DNA of 11,662 nt from assembly GCA_003155465.1 (NCBI GenBank), contig PMCR01000129.1:1-11662 (forward strand), given 5' to 3'. The DNA is from Myxococcales bacterium. GTDB lineage: Bacteria > Myxococcota > Polyangia > Fen-1088. Each line of letters begins with the position of its first letter. The first letter of the stretch is position 1. The notes beneath the pieces are model-generated. The model worked only from the letters and a program-made list of their open reading frames with translations, was not told the origin of the DNA and did no database searches. The position numbers and the translations under genes were made by a program. This document shows, one piece after another, positions 1 to 4,842 of this stretch.

Positions 1-68
1 GAGACCACGCCGCCTGAGACAAAGATGAACTTCGTCCGCTTGGGAGGGGTTTTGCTTCCGGTGGCCAT
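1..68 (-). CDS. pyrG: CTP synthase, N-terminal 22 residues (partial, runs off left edge)
   Basis: CTP synthase makes CTP from UTP, ATP and glutamine in the cytoplasm, the last step of de novo pyrimidine nucleotide synthesis. Only the first 22 codons are inside the window. Read on the minus strand from the ATG at 68-66 they include KFIFVSGGVV, which matches the very conserved start of the synthetase domain (family pattern K-Y/F-I-F-V-T-G-G-V-V-S-S-L-G-K-G). The residues before it (MATGSKTPPKRT) are a short family-variable extension. The start is fixed by a perfect AAGGAGGT Shine-Dalgarno ending eight bases before the ATG. The gene lies downstream of the beta-barrel gene on the same strand with a 169-base gap, so it probably has its own promoter. 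The match is short but highly specific. The rest of the gene, including the glutamine amidotransferase domain, is not visible. Confidence 0.9.
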   Translation of the reverse strand, partial: MATGSKTPPKRTKFIFVSGGVV

Positions 69-84
69 CAAGATAGACCTCCTT
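69..84 (-). promoter_or_regulatory. Strong Shine-Dalgarno of pyrG
   Basis: On the minus strand the bases before the pyrG ATG read GGAAGGAGGTCTATCTTG. They contain AAGGAGGT, fully complementary to the 16S rRNA tail, with an eight-base spacer. It is the strongest ribosome binding site seen in the window and decides the start of the partial gene. Confidence 0.85.
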
Positions 85-120
85 CCGGAAACCTGCTGCC
101 GGTGGACTGCCGGTGCGGGC

Positions 121-157
121 CCCGAGTTTCACGTGACAGATTCTTCCTCAACTCGGG
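121..157 (-). promoter_or_regulatory. Inverted repeat in the pyrG leader
   Basis: CCCGAGTT (121-128) and AACTCGGG (150-157) are perfect 8-base complements around a 21-base loop. The loop begins with the palindrome TCACGTGA (129-136). The element lies about 53-90 bases before the pyrG start codon and could form a hairpin in the leader RNA or be a protein-binding operator. No run of T follows it, so a classical intrinsic terminator is not supported. Confidence 0.4.
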
Positions 158-162
158 AGGCA

Positions 163-192
163 ATCCTTGGTCCTCACCACACTCGAAGTCAA
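163..192 (-). promoter_or_regulatory. Possible sigma-70-type promoter for pyrG
   Basis: On the minus strand TTGACT (192-187, five of six bases of the -35 consensus) is followed 18 bases later by AAGGAT (168-163, three of six bases of the -10 consensus). A start near 155-157 would give a leader of about 90 bases that opens with the 121-157 inverted repeat. The -10 match is weak, so this is a tentative call. Confidence 0.3.
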
Positions 193-237
193 TGGCGATC
201 GTAGCAGTGGAAGAAAATACCTGCTGCGGGTGCCGCG

Positions 238-1401
238 TCAGCGCTCGTCGAACACAGCCAAGTACAACAAGGCGGTCTGCCGACGGTAGTCGACGGAGCC
301 CCTGCTCGGAAAGCTGGAGTAGAAGACATAGCGAGCCCCGATCTCGAAGCCTTGCGCGAGGGGCCGCGCCACTTCGATGCGCAGGGTGCTGCGGTTCTCA
401 TCCTCAATGCTGACCAGAGGCGCGCCGACGTTCTGTTCCTGCGCCGCCTGCGCCAGAAGCAGGGAAGTCCAGTAGTGGGTCGCAGTCAGGTCGGCACGAG
501 AAGAAAGCGACAGCTGCCACGGCAAGGGCACCACGGCACGCAGGTGAAACACGCCCCGCACCAGCCCCTCACCGCGGCTGTTCGACTGGTTGAGGTGAAG
601 CGCAGCCCCGGCTCCCAGCAAGAACGTCGTGGTGCGCGTCAGCTCGAGGTGACTCATCCAGAACCGGTCCAGCCGGTGTGGCGCAGACGAAGAGTCGGCC
701 GTGCAGGTTTCGCCAATGCAGGCCAGCCCCTCGAAGCTACGCCATTCCAAACTGGCGCCTGCGGTCCATTCCCAATCCGCCTCGCCTCGCTCAAGGCTGC
801 CGGGAAACATCTGGCGTGCGGCAAGAAGAGCCGTGGGCCCAGCAAAGCTGAAGTTGTCGTCGGATTTGAATGCGAACCAGCGGTAGCCTCCGCCAAAGGT
901 GAGCTGCGCGGCCCGGGCGAACCTTCGCTCGATGCGCAGGGTGGGCGCCAAAGAACGGAAGTCGCGCCGGTCAACCGGCCCGCGCTGGAAGGCATCGTAG
1001 TAGCCACCCGCCAGGCCAAGGGTCGTCCTGCCTGCCACACGAAGCGTTCCATTTGCGCCGGCTTGAACGACCAGGACATCGTCGCCGCGCGCGGCCTGGT
1101 CGAAAAATCGCTTTCCCGCCATGGCTCCTGAAAGGGCAAGGACGCCGTCCTGTCCGATCGCCGAGGTCCAGTTCCCAGAGGCCACAAGGCGCTCCAGGGG
1201 GGATGGCGCGGCCTGCGGCAGGGGGAATGGCGCGGCCTGCGGCAGGGTTGGCATCGCGTTCGCAACCCGCTCCGCCCGATCGGGATTGCTGTCGTATTCG
1301 GTCCCCAACTCGACGCGAACATCGTAGCGAGTCGAGTCAGCACGCGCCCAGGGGCGCGCGCAGAGCAGAGTCAGCACGACGAGCGGGAAGGTCAACCGCA
1401 T
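238..1401 (-). CDS. Predicted outer-membrane beta-barrel protein, hypothetical
   Basis: This 387-residue protein has a signal peptide at residues 1-21 (hydrophobic core FPLVVLTLLC, likely cut after ARA). The mature N-terminus carries ELGTEYDSNPDRAE, a phrase typical of outer-membrane barrel proteins that start with a G-x-EYDSNP strand. The rest is alternating hydrophobic/polar strands with many aromatic residues and Gly turns (LTFGGGYRWFAF, GFEIGARYVFYSS), as expected for a barrel. C228 and C233 form a close pair, perhaps a disulfide in an external loop. Residues 53-68 hold a duplicated LPQAAP-x-P segment encoded by a 24-base tandem repeat. A TTG codon at 1446 would allow 15 more residues, but the ATG at 1401 is chosen because it puts the signal peptide at the N-terminus. 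It lies 76 bases after the coiled-coil gene on the same strand. I do not recognise a named family; export or sensing at the outer membrane is only inferred. Confidence 0.75.
   Translation of the reverse strand: MRLTFPLVVLTLLCARPWARADSTRYDVRVELGTEYDSNPDRAERVANAMPTLPQAAPFPLPQAAPSPLERLVASGNWTSAIGQDGVLALSGAMAGKRFFDQAARGDDVLVVQAGANGTLRVAGRTTLGLAGGYYDAFQRGPVDRRDFRSLAPTLRIERRFARAAQLTFGGGYRWFAFKSDDNFSFAGPTALLAARQMFPGSLERGEADWEWTAGASLEWRSFEGLACIGETCTADSSSAPHRLDRFWMSHLELTRTTTFLLGAGAALHLNQSNSRGEGLVRGVFHLRAVVPLPWQLSLSSRADLTATHYWTSLLLAQAAQEQNVGAPLVSIEDENRSTLRIEVARPLAQGFEIGARYVFYSSFPSRGSVDYRRQTALLYLAVFDER
1203..1247 (-). repeat. 24-base tandem repeat inside the barrel gene
   Basis: A 21-base identical segment occurs at 1203-1223 and 1227-1247 (period 24 bases, eight codons). 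It encodes LPQAAPFP followed by LPQAAPSP near the N-terminus of the mature barrel protein. It keeps the reading frame and probably arose by slipped-strand duplication, lengthening a Pro/Ala-rich periplasmic segment before the barrel. Confidence 0.8.
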
Positions 1402-1409
1402 CCGAGCCC

Positions 1410-1417
1410 ATATTAGC
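1410..1417 (-). promoter_or_regulatory. Promoter-like -10 octamer GCTAATAT of the barrel gene
   Basis: On the minus strand GCTAATAT ends eight bases before the ATG at 1401, and no Shine-Dalgarno lies between. TAATAT is close to the bacterial -10 consensus TATAAT. The same octamer stands nine bases before the upstream coiled-coil gene, so it is unlikely to be chance. If it is a -10 box, transcription would begin at or within a few bases of the ATG, giving a leaderless message. Confidence 0.4.
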
Positions 1418-1455
1418 CCGAACCCGCGCCACGCAAAGCGCGTCAATAAACAGAG

Positions 1456-1471
1456 TGCGATCTAGATCACT
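1456..1471. promoter_or_regulatory. Crp/Fnr-family operator-like palindrome
   Basis: The bases read TGCGA-TCTAGA-TCACT, against the Crp consensus TGTGA-N6-TCACA: eight of ten half-site bases match and the core GATCTAGATC is a perfect palindrome. The centre (1463/1464) is about 62 bases upstream of the barrel ATG. If transcription starts near 1402, this is close to the -61.5 spacing of class I Crp-activated promoters. The site lies just downstream of the coiled-coil gene's stop. Myxobacteria have Crp-like regulators, but the binding protein here is inferred only from the site. Confidence 0.4.
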
Positions 1472-1477
1472 TTCGCA

Positions 1478-2467
1478 TCACTTCTGGCCGGCTCGGGCAC
1501 GCAGAAGTCGAGCGCGCTCGTCCAGCGCCTGGGCGTGTTTGCGCAGCGCAGTCGCCGCGGCTTCAACCGCGTCGGGGTCGGAGAGCGATCCAGCCTGGGT
1601 GACGCTGCCGCGAATACTCGCGAGGGTGGCGGGATCGAGAAGAGTCCGCTGCTGCACGCCCACCTTGGAGGCTGAATCAGATGAGAGCGGCGCCGGCGCA
1701 GTCAGCGGATGGCCGGCTACTGGCGCGGGCACGGCTGGGGGAGCAATCACGGGCGAAGTCCCGGGCCCGGCAATGTCCCCGCTGGACGGCGCTATCCCGG
1801 CGCTAGTTGGGCTTCCCCCGCCCGACTTGGAGCCGGGGTCAGCACTCGATGGCGTAGGTCCGCGAGGTGCTGCGGAGCTGCCACTCGACTCGCTGGTGGC
1901 CCCGTTTGTCACGCGCGAGCTTTGGGCCGGAATGACCGCGACTCGCTTGGAGGCCTCGAACCCGGCGAGCGGGTCGCGCTCCCACGCACCGGCGCGTCGG
2001 CGCAAGGCCTGGCGGGCCCGGATCTGTTCCGCCGTGCGGGCCAAGATTTCCGCTTCAGCGCGAAAACGACGCGCCTGATCGGACAAGAGGTCAGCCTTGG
2101 CCTCAAACTCGACAGCACCATCCTGCGGCGAGGCGACCGGCGTCTGGAACGTATCACCCGGAGTCTCAGCCGGCACGGGTCCAAAGGCGGCGCGCAAGCG
2201 AGCTTCCACTGCCGTCACTTTGCGCGCCAGCGCCTCGGCCTCTGCCAGTTTGTCACGCACGAGGTAATCGGTGCGCACGCTACGCCCTCCACGCTTGAGC
2301 GCGGCGACTTCAGCGTTGACCCGGTCCAAGTCAGCGCGCAGTTGCTGGTACTCGGATGCCAGACCCTGGCTTAACACTAGCCCCGACCCCTGCGCGAGAA
2401 CAGACAACGGCGCCAGCAGAAGAATCCAGCTGAAGAAGACACCGAGCGTCGTGCCGCGCATACCCAT
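1478..2467 (-). CDS. Secreted coiled-coil protein, hypothetical
   Basis: This 329-residue protein has a clear signal peptide (residues 1-25, GVFFSWILLLAPLSVLA, likely cut before QG). Residues 37-95 and 118-158 are rich in heptad-like Leu/Ala/Glu/Arg and should form coiled coils. Between 159 and 180 is a short conserved-looking block (WERDPLAGFEASKRVAVIP). Residues 183-275 are a Pro/Ser/Gly/Ala-rich disordered linker, and residues 293-325 are a last helix (AAATALRKHAQALDERARLL). The ATG at 2467 is taken; a second ATG at 2461 (M3) is possible, and neither has a Shine-Dalgarno. It is upstream of the barrel gene on the same strand, so the two may form a periplasmic/outer-membrane pair, for instance a scaffold and a pore. 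No named family is recognised. Confidence 0.7.
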   Translation of the reverse strand: MGMRGTTLGVFFSWILLLAPLSVLAQGSGLVLSQGLASEYQQLRADLDRVNAEVAALKRGGRSVRTDYLVRDKLAEAEALARKVTAVEARLRAAFGPVPAETPGDTFQTPVASPQDGAVEFEAKADLLSDQARRFRAEAEILARTAEQIRARQALRRRAGAWERDPLAGFEASKRVAVIPAQSSRVTNGATSESSGSSAAPRGPTPSSADPGSKSGGGSPTSAGIAPSSGDIAGPGTSPVIAPPAVPAPVAGHPLTAPAPLSSDSASKVGVQQRTLLDPATLASIRGSVTQAGSLSDPDAVEAAATALRKHAQALDERARLLRARAGQK

Positions 2468-2476
2468 CTAGTCTGG

Positions 2477-2484
2477 ATATTAGC
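2477..2484 (-). promoter_or_regulatory. Promoter-like -10 octamer GCTAATAT of the coiled-coil gene
   Basis: On the minus strand GCTAATAT ends nine bases before the ATG at 2467. It is identical to the octamer at 1410-1417 before the barrel gene. There is no purine-rich ribosome binding site in the nine bases between. A -10 box here would again give a leaderless or nearly leaderless message. No convincing -35 partner was found. Confidence 0.4.
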
Positions 2485-2693
2485 AATCTCCGAGCCAGGG
2501 CCTCACATGAGAAAAGCAACGATCTTCGGGACAAGACCCTCAGTTTTCTGAGACTGACGGCCGTGAGTCAATGGGACCTTCGGTATTCAACGGAAGCGAC
2601 AGGTCACGTCTCGCGACCAACCAAGCGCCTTGCCCAAGCATTCTGGAAGGGTGCTTGTCGTGACAGCCCGCCGCGCAAGCGCCCGGTCTGTAG
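2485..2693. other. Intergenic stretch without a recognisable gene
   Basis: Between the minus-strand coiled-coil gene and the plus-strand broken gene lie about 210 bases in which I see no credible coding region. A short hairpin, CTCAG-TTTT-CTGAG (2539-2552), overlaps an alternative pairing, TCAGT with ACTGA. In the frame of the downstream remnant there is a stop codon at 2691-2693, which shows that the remnant has no intact 5' end here. Confidence 0.6.
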
Positions 2694-3102
2694 CAAGCCG
2701 AGCAAGGGCGCCGAGTGCCTCAGACGAACCGGCCTCTCCGTGATCGAGCCGCACGCCCGATCGGGGCGATCGAGGGGAACACAGACCTCGTTGTCGTCCT
2801 CATATCCGACAACGCCGCGCAATTGTGGGATGGCACTCACACCATGGTGTACAAGCTGGGGATGGACGGCAACGCGGTGATGGGTGATTTGGCCGGTGAC
2901 AGCAAGACGGAAATTTTGATGTACAGCAAGACGACGGCCAACGTCTATGCCATTGCCCAGTTTGACTGGAACACGCCAGCACCGAACCCAGGCCATCCGT
3001 TGAAACAGACCAGGCAGAACTATAATTGGTCGAGGTATGGATCGAGTGATGTCTGGGCCCTCACGGCTGTTCCCGGCGCCGGTGATGGCGGAGTAGTTGT
3101 CC

Positions 3103-3450
3103 CCACCGGTGGAACGCCTGCCAGCACTGGTGGAGCTACCGGCGCGGGCGGGGCACCCGGCTCGGGTGGATCTTCCGGCCGTGGTGGGGCTCCCGGCTCG
3201 GGCGGGTCTCCTATCGTTGACACTGGCTCGGGCGGATTTCCCGATATCGGCGGCACGACGAGTGCTGGCGCCTCGACGGCTGCGGGCGGAGCGGGCGGTG
3301 GCGCCACGGGGGGCACGCCGGCTGTCGGTGGCTCGATCGGCACCGGCGGTGCAATCACCCAGACGGGCGGCGTGCCTGGCGTCGGGGCAGTCCAGGCAGC
3401 AACGGAAAACCTGGCGGTGCGCCTGGCGCTGGCGGCACCCTGTCGACCGA
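3103..3450 (+). repeat. Gly/Thr-rich linker repeat region
   Basis: Degenerate repeats of GG-T/A/S-GG-x-P/G codons (for example GAPGSGGSSGRGGAPGSGG) form a flexible, low-complexity linker between the enzyme-like domain and the cell-surface tail. Such linkers are common in Polyangia exported proteins. The region is G-rich and prone to slippage, which fits the frameshift at 3384-3387 within it. Confidence 0.75.
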
Positions 3451-3487
3451 TGGATCCCAGCCGAGCACGGCTGGAAACGTGAAGGCC

Positions 3488-3604
3488 TCCTCTAGTGGAT
3501 GCGGCTGCCATCTGGGCGCGACACCCAGTGGCGGTGGGCTCTTCGCGATGGCGGCAGGGCTGGCACTTCTCGTCGTCAGTCGCCGCCGGCGACGCCGATA
3601 CTAG
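3488..3604 (+). other. MYXO-CTERM sorting tail (in the +1-corrected frame)
   Basis: In the frame starting at 3488 the sequence encodes SSSGCGC, then a short spacer, a hydrophobic helix (GGGLFAMAAGLALLVV), and the basic end SRRRRRRY before the stop at 3602-3604. This Ser/Gly-Cys, transmembrane helix, Arg-cluster layout is the MYXO-CTERM signal, which in Myxococcota marks proteins for processing by a rhombosortase/exosortase-like 'myxosortase' and surface anchoring. The conserved Cys is at 3500-3502 (a second at 3506-3508). Its presence shows the frame downstream of the frameshift was once coding. Confidence 0.8.
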
Positions 3605-3870
3605 CTGCGCCTGTCGCCCTTCTCCTCGCTGCGAAGCAGAACGTCTTGGTCGCGTGGGGAGCCCGAAGGCTACCCCCTACGGAGCCTTCGGGACGGTCCT
3701 CCCTGCCCGCCCCCGCTTGCGCGAAGCGAGCGGGGAGGTCGGGGGGCCGAAGCGCGAAGCGAACTCCTTCAGGGTTCCCACATCAGAGTTCTGTGGGCGG
3801 GGATGAACATACAAAAGCCGTGCAGATTTCCGCTGCTGGCGTACCATCGGCCGGGATGAGGGGAAGACGC
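3605..3870. other. Structured intergenic spacer
   Basis: No credible gene is seen in these 266 bases; the frame of the TPR gene is open upstream but reads as arbitrary Arg/Ala/Ser-rich sequence. The spacer holds four successive potential hairpins (3662-3692, 3711-3735, 3761-3777, 3777-3797). It also holds an 11-base direct repeat GCGCGAAGCGA (3719-3729 and 3752-3762). It may combine a terminator for the upstream unit with a promoter/leader for the TPR gene, or be a REP-like element. Confidence 0.55.
3662..3692 (+). terminator. Possible terminator or REP-like hairpin
   Basis: CCCGAAGGCT (3662-3671) pairs perfectly with AGCCTTCGGG (3683-3692) around an 11-base loop. It sits 58 bases after the stop of the broken MYXO-CTERM gene. 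No T-run follows, so if it terminates transcription it is not of the classical E. coli form. The same strong stem could instead be an mRNA-stabilising element. Confidence 0.4.
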
Positions 3871-4824
3871 ATGATGCCAAGGCTGAACAGAACTTCTGTC
3901 GGAATTCTTGTCGTGCTCGCGATGACCATTGCGCTCCTGGGAATCGAGCAGAGAGCCGCCGCTGCGGGTCTGGACAAGAAAAGCACGGCCGATGCGAAGA
4001 AGGCAACCCAGCTCTACAAACAGGGAAGCTACGAGGAAGCCGCGACGATTTTCGTGCAGTTGAGCGTCGACAACCCGGGCATGCCCGTCTTCGTTCGCAA
4101 CCTGGGCGCCTGCTACTACTATTTGCGCCGTCCTGAGCCGGCACTGTCCAATCTGCACGAGTACCTGCACAAGAAGAAGGACATCACTCCCGAGGATAGC
4201 GCCGAGGTTGAACGCTGGATCGCAGAGATGGACCAGCTACGCCAGCGTGGTTCAGTCCCAGCCGCGGGCCCGGTCCCGGCTGCCCTGCCAGCGGCACCAA
4301 CCGCTCCCCCAACGACTACGCCCGTCCCGCCAGAGACGCCGCCGGCCCACGTCGAGGCGCCCGCCGCGCCGACGCAATCGCCAGCCCCACTCCCGCCGTA
4401 CCAAGCGCCCCTGGCCGCTCCAGAGCCATACACCGCGCCGGCAGATGCAATGCCGCCAACGCTGAGTTCAACAGATGCCATCGCGCTGACTCCCCGACGC
4501 ATAGAATCCGGCAAACGAGAAACTCGAAGAACGCTGGCCTGGGTGCTGGGCGGGGTGGGCGGGGCCGCGCTGATCGCGGGTGGTGTCTTCACCTATCTCG
4601 CCCTGACAAGTTTCTCGGACATTGAAGGAAAGTATGACCCTGGCAAGGAAGACCGGGGCAAGACCTACGCAGCCCTGCAGTTTGTCGGCTACGGCGTGGG
4701 AGGCGCGGCTATCGCGGCCGCGGTGATCCTCTTGGCCACGGGCGGGGACTCGCACAAGTCGATCGCCTTTGCGCCAGCTTTGGGGCCGAACGTCGCTGGG
4801 GCCTCGCTGAGCGGGGCCTTCTAG
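3871..4824 (+). CDS. TPR protein with Pro-rich linker and two membrane segments
   Basis: This 317-residue protein starts with a signal peptide or anchor (about residues 9-33, SVGILVVLAMTIALLG and the AAAA run). Residues 40-105 form about two TPR-like helical hairpins (ATQLYKQGSYEEAATIFVQL and FVRNLGACYYYLRRPEPAL), a protein-binding module in the periplasm. Residues 129-200 are a Pro/Ala linker. Two hydrophobic Gly-rich helices follow (about 223-246 and 268-289), and the protein ends FAPALGPNVAGASLSGAF, a barrel-like ending common in myxobacterial TPR proteins. The ATG at 3871 is chosen because GAGGGG lies seven to thirteen bases before it; 3856 and 3874 are also in frame. It precedes the Cys-rich lipoprotein by 18 bases, so they are probably cotranscribed. 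The exact role is unknown; a scaffold for an envelope complex is inferred. Confidence 0.75.
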   Translation: MMPRLNRTSVGILVVLAMTIALLGIEQRAAAAGLDKKSTADAKKATQLYKQGSYEEAATIFVQLSVDNPGMPVFVRNLGACYYYLRRPEPALSNLHEYLHKKKDITPEDSAEVERWIAEMDQLRQRGSVPAAGPVPAALPAAPTAPPTTTPVPPETPPAHVEAPAAPTQSPAPLPPYQAPLAAPEPYTAPADAMPPTLSSTDAIALTPRRIESGKRETRRTLAWVLGGVGGAALIAGGVFTYLALTSFSDIEGKYDPGKEDRGKTYAALQFVGYGVGGAAIAAAVILLATGGDSHKSIAFAPALGPNVAGASLSGAF

Positions 4825-4842
4825 AGGTAGGGGGACGGCAAC

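Larger units (their letters stand above)
2694..3604 (+). pseudogene. Truncated and frameshifted secreted enzyme-like protein with MYXO-CTERM tail
   Basis: The frame opens after a stop at 2691-2693 and a GTG at 2715 is the first possible start, but there is no signal peptide, so the N-terminus has been lost. Residues encoded from about 2778 (NTDLVVVLISDNAAQLWDG, then MGDLAGDSKTEILMY and NYNWSRYGSSDVW) look like the last strands of an FG-GAP/beta-propeller-type domain. This resembles the C-terminal part of rhamnogalacturonan-lyase-like enzymes; that assignment is tentative. A Gly/Thr/Ala-rich linker follows (about 3085-3470). The frame then breaks in the GGGG run at 3384-3387. One missing G explains the break, because the frame starting at 3386 continues the same Gly-rich linker (GSPGSNGKPGGAPGAGG) and ends in a full MYXO-CTERM tail and a stop at 3602-3604. 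It is either a real pseudogene or a truncated gene with a sequencing indel. Confidence 0.65.

Noticed and set aside
204..233. AGCAG/CTGCT pairing after the barrel gene as a terminator
   Set aside because: Only five pairs with a long loop and no T-run.
1053..2078. Long plus-strand open frame (341 codons)
   Set aside because: It runs antisense across two minus-strand genes that have signal peptides and sensible composition. Its own translation is Arg/Ala/Ser-rich without domains, a typical high-GC shadow.
2563..2880. Plus-strand frame of 105 codons before the broken gene
   Set aside because: No ribosome site, no recognisable residues, and it overlaps the remnant's better-supported frame.
3499..3870. 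N-terminal extension of the TPR protein to 3499
   Set aside because: It overlaps the MYXO-CTERM tail of the upstream gene and reads as random Arg/Ser/Pro-rich sequence. The signal peptide and ribosome site support 3871.
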